This document shows, one piece after another, positions 56,421 to 64,000 of a stretch of DNA of 64,000 nt. Source of the stretch: Tardiphaga alba (GTDB lineage Bacteria > Pseudomonadota > Alphaproteobacteria > Rhizobiales > Xanthobacteraceae); contig NZ_CP036498.1 in NCBI RefSeq assembly GCF_018279705.1, positions 3,117,001-3,181,000 on the forward strand, written 5' to 3'. Position numbers and translations under genes: made by a program. Under the pieces are notes generated by a model, which saw nothing but the letters and a program-made list of their open reading frames with translations, did no database searches and was not told the DNA's origin. How positions within the stretch are numbered: position 1 is the stretch's first letter; every line of letters begins with the position of its first letter.

Positions 56421-57215
56421 ATGAAACCTCCGCGCCGTCCTGTGAGCAGCGGTCCCGACTTGATTATGAAGCCGATCGATCCCAGCGAACATCCTAACGC
56501 GCCACGCCCGCGTAACGCCGGCGCGTCGCTGGTCGACAAGGTCTATAGCGAGCTCGCCGAGCGCATCGCCAGTGGTGAATACGCAGCTGACCAGAAACTG
56601 CCCGGTGAACACGAACTCGCTTCCATCTTCGACGTCTCGCGGCCAGTGTTGCGCGATGCGCTCGGGCGCCTGCGCGAAGATGGTTTGATCTATTCGCGTC
56701 AGGGCTCCGGCAGCTTTGTGCAGGCGAGGGGCAAGGCGCCGCAGATCGGTTTTGCGCGGGTCGAGACCATTGCCGACATCCAGCGCTGCTTCGAATTTCG
56801 CATCAGCATGGAAAGCGACGCCGCGCATTTCGCAGCACTTCGCCGCAGCGACGACAATCTGGTGCAGATGGAAGCCGCCCTCGGCCTGCTGCGCGAGGCG
56901 ACCAAGAACCGCAAGCATCGCGAGGACGCCGACTACGCGTTCCATCTCGCGATCTCCGAGGCGACCAACAACCACTATTTCGCGACCTCACTGAACGCAC
57001 TGAAGGATCATGTCGCTGTCGGCATGAAGCTGCACGGCCAGTCGCTGATGGGCCCGCAGCCCGGTCTCGAAGCGGTGTTCGAGGAACACAGCAGCATTTT
57101 TGAAGCCATCCGTGACCGCGACGCCGAGGCCGCGCGCACGGCCATGCGTCTCCATCTCGAGACCTCGCGCGACCGCCTGTTTGAAGGCCGTTTGCTCGAT
57201 CTCTCGTTCCGGTAG
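56421..57215 (+). CDS. GntR/FadR-family transcriptional regulator
   Basis: Regulator of about 264 residues: N-terminal winged helix (VYSELAERIASGEYAADQKL then PGEHELASIFDVSRPVLRDA and GLIYSRQGSGSFVQ) and an all-helical FCD ligand domain (HFAALRRSDDNLVQME, DADYAFHLAISEATNNHYF with metal-binding residues, HSSIFEAIRDRDAEAARTA). Start ATG 56421 is preferred for its GAG spacing; 56379 and 56466 are alternatives. It sits in the divergent region and probably controls the flanking catabolic genes by binding an organic acid. Confidence 0.87.
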   Translation: MKPPRRPVSSGPDLIMKPIDPSEHPNAPRPRNAGASLVDKVYSELAERIASGEYAADQKLPGEHELASIFDVSRPVLRDALGRLREDGLIYSRQGSGSFVQARGKAPQIGFARVETIADIQRCFEFRISMESDAAHFAALRRSDDNLVQMEAALGLLREATKNRKHREDADYAFHLAISEATNNHYFATSLNALKDHVAVGMKLHGQSLMGPQPGLEAVFEEHSSIFEAIRDRDAEAARTAMRLHLETSRDRLFEGRLLDLSFR

Positions 57216-57229
57216 ACGAGGAGAATGAT

Positions 57230-58660
57230 TTGACCGACCACGCAACGTTCTTGGCCACGCTCACCGGCATCGTCGGCGACAGCTACCTCATCGGACCCGG
57301 CGGCGATTTCGAGCCTTATGTGGTGGACTGGCGCGGCCGCTATCACGGCAGCGCACTGGCCGTGGTGAAGCCCGGTTCGACGCAGGAAGTGTCCGCCGTC
57401 GTGAAGGCCTGCGTGGCCGCGGGTATCGCGATCGTCCCGCAGGGTGGCAACACAGGCATGTGCGGCGCGGCCACGCCGCTTGGCGACCGCGACATGATCG
57501 TGCTGCGCCTCGATCGTCTCAACAAGATCCGTAGCGTCAGCCGGCTTGGCGACTCTATCGCCGTCGATGCCGGCTGCATCCTGGCCGATATCCAGAAGGC
57601 CGCAGACGATATCGACCGCCTGTTTCCCCTCAGCCTCGGCGCCGAGGGCTCCTGCCAGATCGGCGGCAATCTCTCCACCAATGCCGGCGGCACCGCAGTG
57701 CTGCGCTATGGCACCACGCGCGAGCTTTGTCTGGGCTTAGAGGTGGTCATGCCCAATGGCGAAATCCTCGACGGCATGACGGCGCTGCGCAAGGACTCGA
57801 CCAGCTTCGACACCAAGCAGCTTTTCATCGGCGCCGAAGGCACGCTCGGCATCATCACCGGCGCGGTGCTGAAACTCTTTCCAAAGCCGCGGGCGAGGGC
57901 AGTAGCCTTCGTCAAGCTGAACAGCATCGATGCGGTGCTCGACCTGCTCGCCCAGGCGCGTACCGATCTCGGCGATCGCCTCGGCGCCTTCGAGGTGATG
58001 TCGCGCGGCCAGATCGACGTGATTGCCGAAAACCTGCCGCTCGTCACCATCCCGTTCGAGCTGGATACGCCCTGGTATGTGCTGATCGAACTGGTCGACA
58101 CGCTGCTGTCCGTCGATCTCAACGAAGCCATGGAGACCATGCTCGGCAATGCCTATGAGCGCGAGCTGATCGCGGACGCGCTGGTGGCTTCCAGCGAGAC
58201 CCAGGCGGCCACCTTCTGGAAGATCCGCCACAGCGTCTCAGAAGGCAGCAAGGCTGCAGGCTACGTCATCTCGCATGACAGTGCGGTGCCACTGTCGCAG
58301 CAGGCGACTTTCGTGAAGCAGGTCGAGAAACGCATCGCCGAATATAGGCCCGATGCGCGCATCGTGATGCACGGCCATATCGGCGACGGCAATATCCACG
58401 TGCTCGCGATCATTCCCGGCTTCAAGCAGGACCAGAAGAACGAGATCGCCGAGACGATTCTTGCCATCAACACCATCGTCGATGAGGAAACCGCAGCCCT
58501 CGGCGGCAGTATTAGCGCCGAGCACGGCATCGGCATCGCAAATCGCGAGCGCCTCGGCCGCGTTGCCAATCCCGTCGAGCTGAAGCTTTTGCGCAGCGTC
58601 AAGGCGATGCTCGACCCCAACGACATCATGAACCCCGGAAAGGTGCTGCCGGCACAATGA
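57230..58660 (+). CDS. FAD-linked D-2-hydroxyacid dehydrogenase (GlcD/LdhD family)
   Basis: Flavoprotein of 476 residues of the FAD_binding_4/FAD-oxidase_C type. The N-terminal PCMH domain has VVPQGGNTGMCGAATPLGDR and GSCQIGGNLSTNAGGTAVLR; the C-terminal cap ends with the HGHIGDGNIHV metal motif and the SISAEHGIGIANRERLG substrate motif. It oxidises a D-2-hydroxy acid (lactate, 2-hydroxyglutarate or a sugar acid) to the 2-oxo acid. Start TTG 57230 is preceded by GAGGAGA. It overlaps nothing and leads into the Bug genes. Confidence 0.88.
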   Translation: MTDHATFLATLTGIVGDSYLIGPGGDFEPYVVDWRGRYHGSALAVVKPGSTQEVSAVVKACVAAGIAIVPQGGNTGMCGAATPLGDRDMIVLRLDRLNKIRSVSRLGDSIAVDAGCILADIQKAADDIDRLFPLSLGAEGSCQIGGNLSTNAGGTAVLRYGTTRELCLGLEVVMPNGEILDGMTALRKDSTSFDTKQLFIGAEGTLGIITGAVLKLFPKPRARAVAFVKLNSIDAVLDLLAQARTDLGDRLGAFEVMSRGQIDVIAENLPLVTIPFELDTPWYVLIELVDTLLSVDLNEAMETMLGNAYERELIADALVASSETQAATFWKIRHSVSEGSKAAGYVISHDSAVPLSQQATFVKQVEKRIAEYRPDARIVMHGHIGDGNIHVLAIIPGFKQDQKNEIAETILAINTIVDEETAALGGSISAEHGIGIANRERLGRVANPVELKLLRSVKAMLDPNDIMNPGKVLPAQ

Positions 58661-58710
58661 CGCCGCAGCTTCGACTGCTGAACGAAAATCGATACGAGAA
58701 GAGGATACCC

Positions 58711-59685
58711 ATGAAGATCAAATCCATCCTGATGGCTGCGGCCATCGCGCTCGGTGCCGGGCAGGCCCACGCACAGGACGCCAAATACCCGACCAAGCCG
58801 ATCACCATCGTGGTGCCGTTCGCGGCGGGTGGCACCGTGGACATCATCGCCCGCATGGTCGGTGAGCACCTGCAGAAGAAGCTCGGCGCCACTGTCGTCG
58901 TTGAAAACATGGGCGGCGCCGGCGGCAATATCGGCGTCAACCGCGTCGCCAAGGCACAGCCGGACGGCTACACGATCGGTCTCGCCTCGACCTCGCCGCT
59001 GGCGATCGCGCCGTCACTCTATGGCAGCAAGCTGCAGTTCCAGCCGGCGAAGGACCTCGTTGCCTTCACCCAGGTCAGCCAGGTCCCGAACGTTCTCGTT
59101 GTGAACCCGGACCGCATCAAGGCCCGCACCGTTCCGGAGCTGATCGAATACATCAAGGCCAATCCGGAGAAGGTGACGTTTGGCTCGTCGGGCCCCGGCA
59201 CGTCGCAGCATCTCGCGGGCGAGCTGTTCCAGCAGATGACCGGCACCAAGATGATCCACGTGCCCTACAAGGGCTCCAGCCAGATGGTCACCGACCTGAT
59301 CTCGGGCCAGATCGACATCGCCTTCGACAATGTGCCGCTGCTGCTGCCGCATGTCGCCGGCGGCAAGCTGGTCATGCTCGCCACCGCTACGCCGAAGCGC
59401 GCCGAATTCGATCCGAAGGTGCCGGCCGTCGCCGAATTCCTGCCGGGTTTCGAGGCCGTTGCCTGGCACGGTTTCATCGCGCCGATCGCGACGCCGAAGC
59501 CGATCGTCGACAAGCTCTCGTCCGAGGTGCGCGAATTCATGAGCCTGCCGGAGACCAAGAAGAAGATGTCCGAACTCGGCGCCACTGCCGTGGCGATCCC
59601 GCAGGATGAATTCACGACATACATCGCCAGCGAGACCGCGCGCTGGAAGACCGTGATGGAGAAGGCCAACGTCACGATGAACTAA
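58711..59685 (+). CDS. Bug-family tripartite tricarboxylate receptor-like binding protein, copy 1
   Basis: Periplasmic binding protein of 324 residues (TctC/Bug). Signal peptide MKIKSILMAAAIALGAGQAHA, then YPTKPITIVVPFAAGGTVDI and the ligand loops VENMGGAGGNIGVNRVAKAQ and GSSGPGTSQHLAGELF. These proteins bind organic acids for TctAB transport or signalling; no tctA or tctB gene is in the window. AGAGGA precedes ATG 58711. Tandem paralogue of the gene at 59875; the two share most positions. Confidence 0.9.
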   Translation: MKIKSILMAAAIALGAGQAHAQDAKYPTKPITIVVPFAAGGTVDIIARMVGEHLQKKLGATVVVENMGGAGGNIGVNRVAKAQPDGYTIGLASTSPLAIAPSLYGSKLQFQPAKDLVAFTQVSQVPNVLVVNPDRIKARTVPELIEYIKANPEKVTFGSSGPGTSQHLAGELFQQMTGTKMIHVPYKGSSQMVTDLISGQIDIAFDNVPLLLPHVAGGKLVMLATATPKRAEFDPKVPAVAEFLPGFEAVAWHGFIAPIATPKPIVDKLSSEVREFMSLPETKKKMSELGATAVAIPQDEFTTYIASETARWKTVMEKANVTMN

Positions 59686-59694
59686 AGCTCTGAT

Positions 59695-59783
59695 GTAGCC
59701 CGGATGGAGCGCAGCGAAATCCGGGAACCAGAGCTTCGGCAATTCGCCGGTCCCCGGATTACGCTTCGCTTCATCCGGGCTAC
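59695..59783. repeat. Palindromic repeat, family A copy 6
   Basis: GTAGCCCGGATGGAGCGCAG and GCTTCATCCGGGCTAC, nine bases after the first Bug gene stop. The bases before it (CTCTGAT) are the same as before copy 7 behind the second Bug gene. Confidence 0.85.
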
Positions 59784-59874
59784 GACATGACGCACCACGC
59801 TTCCCGGCGTGGTGCGTCACCCCAAATCGAGCACCCACAAACGGGGCCGATTCAACCCACTGGAGGAACGACCC

Positions 59875-60852
59875 ATGAGACTGCTCTCAACCTTGACGGC
59901 TGCCTGCCTCACGTTCGGCGTGCTCACGCCAGCCTCGGCGCAGGATGCGAATTATCCCAGCCGCGCCATCACCACCATCGTCCCATTCTCCGCAGGCGGC
60001 ACCGCCGACATTCTCGGCCGTATGGTGGCAGAGCATTTGCAGAAAAAGATGGGCGCCACCATCGTCGTGGAAAATGTCGGCGGCGCCGGCAGCATCATCG
60101 GCGTCACCCGCGTCGCCAAGGCGCAGCCCGACGGCTACACCATCGGCGTGGCGAGTACGTCCGCGATGTCGATCAATCCGACCATCTATGGCGCCAAGCT
60201 GAGCTACAATCCCGAGAAGGACCTGGTGCCGATCGCCCAAGTCAGCATGGTCCCCAATGTGCTCGTGGTGAACCCGACCAAGATCGCCGCGCGCACCGTG
60301 CCGGATCTCATCGCCTATCTCAAAGCCAATCCGGGCAAGGTGACATTCGGCTCGGCCGGGCCGGGGACATCGCAACATCTCGCGGGTGAGCTATTCCAGC
60401 AGATGACAGGCACCAAGATGGTTCACGTGCCCTATAAGGGTTCGAGCCAGATGATGCCGGACCTGCTCAGCGGCCAGATCGACCTGTCCTTCGACAATGT
60501 CCCGCTGCTGCTGCCGCATGTCACCGGTGGCAAGCTGGCGATGCTCGCCACAGCCACGCCGAAGCGTGCGGAGTTCGATCCCAACCTGCCGGCCGTCGCC
60601 GAATTCCTGCCGGGTTTCGAGGCCGTCGCCTGGCACGGCTTCATCGCGCCCACGGGCACGCCGACGGCGATCACCGACAAGCTCTCGGCCGAGATCCGCG
60701 CCTTCATGCAGCAGCCTGAGACGAAGAAGAAGATCTCCGAACTCGGCGCTGTCGCGATGGACGTGGATGGCCCGACTTTCGGCAAATACATCGCCAGCGA
60801 AACGGCACGCTGGAAAGGCGTCATCGAGAAGGCAAATATCACGATGAACTAG
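59875..60852 (+). CDS. Bug-family tripartite tricarboxylate receptor-like binding protein, copy 2
   Basis: Second Bug protein, 325 residues, with signal peptide (LSTLTAACLTFGVLTPASA) and the same motifs as copy 1 (VPFSAGGTADILGRMVAEHL, VENVGGAGSIIGVTRVAKAQ, GSAGPGTSQHLAGELF). GGAGGAA precedes ATG 59875. About three quarters of positions match copy 1 by eye. Differences are spread over the protein, so the two may bind different ligands of one class. A recent tandem duplication that included the downstream repeat. Confidence 0.9.
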   Translation: MRLLSTLTAACLTFGVLTPASAQDANYPSRAITTIVPFSAGGTADILGRMVAEHLQKKMGATIVVENVGGAGSIIGVTRVAKAQPDGYTIGVASTSAMSINPTIYGAKLSYNPEKDLVPIAQVSMVPNVLVVNPTKIAARTVPDLIAYLKANPGKVTFGSAGPGTSQHLAGELFQQMTGTKMVHVPYKGSSQMMPDLLSGQIDLSFDNVPLLLPHVTGGKLAMLATATPKRAEFDPNLPAVAEFLPGFEAVAWHGFIAPTGTPTAITDKLSAEIRAFMQQPETKKKISELGAVAMDVDGPTFGKYIASETARWKGVIEKANITMN

Positions 60853-60861
60853 AACTCTGAT

Positions 60862-60950
60862 GTAGCCCGGATGAAGCGCAGCGTAATCCGGGAATCAGAG
60901 CATCATCATGTCGCCGGTCCCCGGATTTCGCTTCGCTTCATCCGGGCTAC
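60862..60950. repeat. Palindromic repeat, family A copy 7
   Basis: GTAGCCCGGATGAAGCGCAG and GCTTCATCCGGGCTAC, again nine bases after a Bug gene. It lies between that gene and the convergent napC. Confidence 0.85.
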
Positions 60951-60985
60951 AAAAAGAATCGCGTCGCTCAGGCGGCGCGATTGTC

Positions 60986-61675
60986 CTACTTCTTCACCGA
61001 CGCCAGGAACTTCGTCAGCATATCTGCTTCCTGCGCATGATAGCCGCTGTGGCGGTCGCGCAGGTCGGAAGGGGCGCTCCAGCCGGGCTCGATGCCCGTC
61101 ATGTCGGGCAGCTCATGCGCGATGCCCTTGTGGCAATCGATGCAGGTGCGCTCACCCGTGACGAGATACTTGGCATGGATCGCCGCCGCACGCGGGGCCT
61201 GTTTGGTAAAATCCATGGCAATCGACGAATGACAGTTGCGGCATTCCAGCGAGTCATTCGCCTTCAGCCGCGCCCATTCATGCTTCGCCAGTTCCAGGCG
61301 CTTCTCCTGGAATTTTTCACGCGTGGCGATGGTGCCGAAAATCTTGCCCCAGACTTCCTTCGAGGCCTGCATCTTGCGGGCGATCTTGTCGGTCCAGTTA
61401 TGCGGCACGTGGCAATCCGGGCAAGTGGCCCGCACGCCAGAACGATTGGCGTAATGCGGTGTGCGCTGCAGCTCCTGATACACGTTGTCATGCATCTCAT
61501 GGCAGCCGGTGCAGAATTTCTCGGTATTGGTCACCTCCAGCGCGGTGTTGAAACCGCCCCAGAAGATCACACCGCCGAGAAAGCCGCCGAGCGCCAGCAC
61601 ACCGAGGCTGATATGCGTGGCGGGTCGGCTGGCGATCTGCCAGAACCACTTCAGTTTCGCGAACAACCATTTCAT
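60986..61675 (-). CDS. napC: Cytochrome c NapC, quinol dehydrogenase
   Basis: Membrane-anchored tetraheme cytochrome of 229 residues of the NapC/NirT family. An N-terminal hydrophobic anchor ([20 protein letters not shown]) is followed by four heme motifs: CTGCH, CPDCH, CRNCH and CIDCH. It passes electrons from ubiquinol to NapAB in the periplasm. ATG 61675 overlaps the napB stop by three bases. Confidence 0.94.
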   Translation of the reverse strand: MKWLFAKLKWFWQIASRPATHISLGVLALGGFLGGVIFWGGFNTALEVTNTEKFCTGCHEMHDNVYQELQRTPHYANRSGVRATCPDCHVPHNWTDKIARKMQASKEVWGKIFGTIATREKFQEKRLELAKHEWARLKANDSLECRNCHSSIAMDFTKQAPRAAAIHAKYLVTGERTCIDCHKGIAHELPDMTGIEPGWSAPSDLRDRHSGYHAQEADMLTKFLASVKK

Positions 61676-62142
61676 GGCGCAGACCTGCCGGATGCCTTCA
61701 TGTCGGTGAACGTGTTCGGAACAAGCGGACGCACATCGGTCTGCGTCACGTGGCAGGCCGTGCAGAAGTAACGCCGCGGCGTCACGTCGGCGAGCATCTG
61801 GCCATCGCGATCCATGAAATGGGTCACGCTGATCATCGGCGCGCCCGAGCTTTCGGTATATTCGCGGTTATGACATTCGAGACAACGATTGGTCTTGGTG
61901 GTGAGTTGATAGTTGTCGATGGAATGCGGGATCACCGGCGGCTGCTCCGGATAATTCCGCATCACCCGCTTGTCGTCGGTGATCGCGCGCGGCAGAGCAG
62001 GAGCGGGGATCTCCGACATCGGCTGGGCCGCGCCGGTGACGCGCGGCACGATCTGCACCGCGGACTGCGTCGATTGCGCGTAGATTGCGCCAGACACCAG
62101 CACCGTGCCGCCGGCAATGATGGCTGCGAGGAGGGTTTTCAT
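61672..62142 (-). CDS. napB: Periplasmic nitrate reductase diheme subunit NapB
   Basis: Diheme cytochrome c of 156 residues with signal peptide ([20 protein letters not shown]) and heme motifs CLECH and CTACH. It receives electrons from NapC and delivers them to NapA. Start ATG 62142 lies five bases after the napA stop; the order napA-napB-napC on the minus strand fits Bradyrhizobium-type napEDABC. Confidence 0.94.
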   Translation of the reverse strand: MKTLLAAIIAGGTVLVSGAIYAQSTQSAVQIVPRVTGAAQPMSEIPAPALPRAITDDKRVMRNYPEQPPVIPHSIDNYQLTTKTNRCLECHNREYTESSGAPMISVTHFMDRDGQMLADVTPRRYFCTACHVTQTDVRPLVPNTFTDMKASGRSAP

Positions 62143-62147
62143 GGCGC

Positions 62148-64000
62148 TTACACCGAAACGATCTTGACCGCGCATTTCTTGAAATCCGTCTGTTTGGAGA
62201 TCGGGTCGGTGGCATCCAGCGTGACCTTGTTGATCAGCTGGCTGGCATCGAACCACGGCACGAACACGACACCGCGCGGGGGCCGGTTACGCCCATTGGT
62301 GTCGATGCGCGTGCGGATTTCGCCGCGTCGCGATGCGAGGCGAATTTCTGCGCCCTGGTTCAGGCCACGCGCACGGGCGTCCTCGGGATGCATGAAGCAG
62401 CGCGCGCCGGGGAAAGCCTTGTAGAGTTCGGGCACCCGCATGGTCATCGAGCCGGAATGCCAGTGTTCCAGAACACGACCGGTCACCAGCCACAGATCGA
62501 ACTCGGCGTCCGGCGATTCAGCGGCGGGCTCGTAAGGCACCGCGAGAATGCGGGCGCGACCATCCTTGTTGCCGTAGAATTCGACCTTCTTGCCCGGCTT
62601 CACATAGGGATCGAGACCTTCACGATAGCGCCACTTGGTCTCCTTGCCATCCACCACGGGCCAGCGCATGCCGCGCACCTGATGCAGCATGTCCCACGGC
62701 GCGAGGTCGTGACCGTGACCACGGCCAAAGGCCGCATATTCCTCGAACAGGCCTTTCTGGACGTAGAAGCCGAAATCCTTGGATTCGTGATTGTTGTAGT
62801 CCGCCGGGATTTCGCTGACGGGGAATTTGTCGGACGTGCCGTTACGGAACAGCACCTCGAACAGCGTCTTGTTCTTGAAGGCCGGATTGGCATCGAGCAA
62901 AGCCGCCGGCCATACTTCCTCAGTGGTGAAGCGCTTCGAGAATTCCATCAGCTGCCAGAGGTCGGAGCGCGCCAGGCCCGGTGGATCAACGAGTTGACGC
63001 CATACATGGGTGCGCCGCTCGGCATTGCCGTAAGCGCCTTCTTTCTCGACCCACATGGCGGCAGGCAGCACGCAGTCAGCCGACATCGCCGTCACCGTCG
63101 GATAGGCATCCGACACGACGATGAAATTCGCGGGGTTGCGATAGCCGGGATAGGTCTCGTTCGAGCTGTTGGGCGCCGCCTGAACATTGTTGTTCACCTG
63201 CACCCAATAGAAGTTGATCTTGCCATCCTTGAGCATGCGATCCTGCTCGACAGCGTGATAGCCGATCTTGTCGGGCAGCAGGCCGTGCGGCACACGCCAG
63301 AGTTCTTCAGTATGCTTGCGATGCTCGGGATTGGTCACGACCATGTCGGCGGGCAGGCGATGTGCGAAAGTGCCGACCTCACGCGCGGTGCCGCAAGCCG
63401 AGGGCTGGCCGGTCAGCGAGAACGGCGAATTGCCGGGCTCGGAGATTTTTCCGGTCAGAAGATGGATGTTGTAGATGAGCTGGTTGACCCAGACGCCACG
63501 GACATGCTGGTTCACACCCATGGTCCAAAGCGACATTACCTTGCGCTTGGGATCGGCATAGAGCTCGGCGAGTTCGAGCAGGTAGTTCTGATCGACACCA
63601 GAGAGCTTCGACACCTTCTCGAGCGTGTAGTCCTTCACGAATTCCTTGAAGGCGGCAAAGTCGATCGGCGTGGTGGCGCCGGCCGTGGCCGCACCTTTCG
63701 CCTTCTGCTCCAGCGGATGCTCCGGGCGCAGCCCGTAGCCGATATCCGTGGTGCCCTTCACAAAGGTCGTGTGGGCATTGACGAACTCCATGTTCACGCG
63801 GTTCGTCGAGATGATGTGGTTGGCAATGAAGTTCAGGATCGCCAGATCGGTGCTCGGCTTGAACACCATCGGGATGTCGGCGAGATCCGAGCTGCGATGG
63901 GTGAAGGTCGAGAGCACCGCGACCTTCACATGCGGATGGTTCAGGCGGCGATCGGTGAGGCGCGTCCACAGAATCGGATGCATCTCGGCCATGTTCGAGC
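62148..64000 (-). CDS. napA: Periplasmic nitrate reductase catalytic subunit NapA, C-terminal part
   Basis: About 617 residues of the molybdopterin enzyme are inside the window; the N-terminal part with the TAT signal and iron-sulfur site lies beyond the right edge. Visible: [17 protein letters not shown] at the edge, the internal [17 protein letters not shown] and [39 protein letters not shown] and a C-terminal molydopterin-binding region ending near [20 protein letters not shown]. It reduces nitrate to nitrite in the periplasm. Intact as far as seen. Confidence 0.95.
   Translation of the reverse strand, partial: SNMAEMHPILWTRLTDRRLNHPHVKVAVLSTFTHRSSDLADIPMVFKPSTDLAILNFIANHIISTNRVNMEFVNAHTTFVKGTTDIGYGLRPEHPLEQKAKGAATAGATTPIDFAAFKEFVKDYTLEKVSKLSGVDQNYLLELAELYADPKRKVMSLWTMGVNQHVRGVWVNQLIYNIHLLTGKISEPGNSPFSLTGQPSACGTAREVGTFAHRLPADMVVTNPEHRKHTEELWRVPHGLLPDKIGYHAVEQDRMLKDGKINFYWVQVNNNVQAAPNSSNETYPGYRNPANFIVVSDAYPTVTAMSADCVLPAAMWVEKEGAYGNAERRTHVWRQLVDPPGLARSDLWQLMEFSKRFTTEEVWPAALLDANPAFKNKTLFEVLFRNGTSDKFPVSEIPADYNNHESKDFGFYVQKGLFEEYAAFGRGHGHDLAPWDMLHQVRGMRWPVVDGKETKWRYREGLDPYVKPGKKVEFYGNKDGRARILAVPYEPAAESPDAEFDLWLVTGRVLEHWHSGSMTMRVPELYKAFPGARCFMHPEDARARGLNQGAEIRLASRRGEIRTRIDTNGRNRPPRGVVFVPWFDASQLINKVTLDATDPISKQTDFKKCAVKIVSV

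Noticed and set aside
36828..60950. CRISPR array from the recurring 85-90 bp elements
   Set aside because: The elements are dispersed singly between genes, are palindromic and lack spacers of uniform length.

Overview
The window is chromosomal DNA of an alphaproteobacterium of the Rhizobiales, most likely the Bradyrhizobium/Rhodopseudomonas/Afipia/Tardiphaga group (Nitrobacteraceae). This rests on gene content and order (aapJQMP, PopZ-type DUF2497 protein next to valS, lipA followed by a COQ10/RatA protein, fused ispDF, dusB-ntrB-ntrC-ntrY-ntrX-dat-hfq-hflX, napABC), on the G+C-rich codon use, and on short palindromic repeats of the kind common in that group. It is mostly core chromosome; there is no prophage, insertion sequence, CRISPR array or rRNA operon. 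Layout: 0-5.7 kb holds the end of pbpC, a four-gene envelope cassette (GT39/ArnT-like transferase, PAP2 phosphatase, GT2 polyprenyl-phosphate sugar synthase, LAB_N membrane protein) and an AraC regulator. 5.9-13.1 kb holds metC, the general L-amino acid ABC transporter aapJQMP and cysK. 13.2-16.7 kb is a minus-strand lipid trio (flavin amine oxidase, DUF1365, Cfa-like methyltransferase). 17.0-26.2 kb is a tripartite efflux system (NodT-type outer membrane factor, MdtA-like adaptor, two RND pumps), followed by a DTW-domain tRNA modification gene. 27.0-30.5 kb is a looser region with tRNA-Cys(GCA), tRNA-Asn(GTT) and several tiny orphan genes. 30.6-41 kb carries a damaged pcm-like gene, tolC, popZ, valS, mpg, lipA, a RatA/COQ10 gene, a CinA-family gene and ispDF. 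41.2-51.6 kb is the nitrogen regulatory block dusB-ntrBC-ntrYX, then dat, hfq and hflX. 51.7-54.4 kb has mazG, queC and an outer-membrane-like protein. 54.4-60.9 kb is a divergent catabolic cluster (DapA-family aldolase, SDR, GntR regulator, FAD-linked hydroxyacid dehydrogenase, two Bug-type binding proteins) of unknown substrate. The right edge holds napC, napB and most of napA for periplasmic nitrate reduction. Cross-cutting patterns: (1) four genes (pbpC, the second RND pump, the pcm-like gene, queC) are each broken by what reads as one missing base inside a run of C or G, which points to homopolymer under-calling rather than four independent pseudogenes. (2) Eleven palindromic repeats of about 85-120 bp in four sequence families sit between genes, nearly all in the right half; two of them supply the stop codon of the neighbouring gene, two bracket queC, and one family member has been carried along in a tandem duplication of a Bug gene. 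(3) A sequence with the TGCAC-N7-GTGC architecture of an NtrC site lies inside a plausible sigma-70 promoter in front of dusB-ntrBC, suggesting autoregulation.
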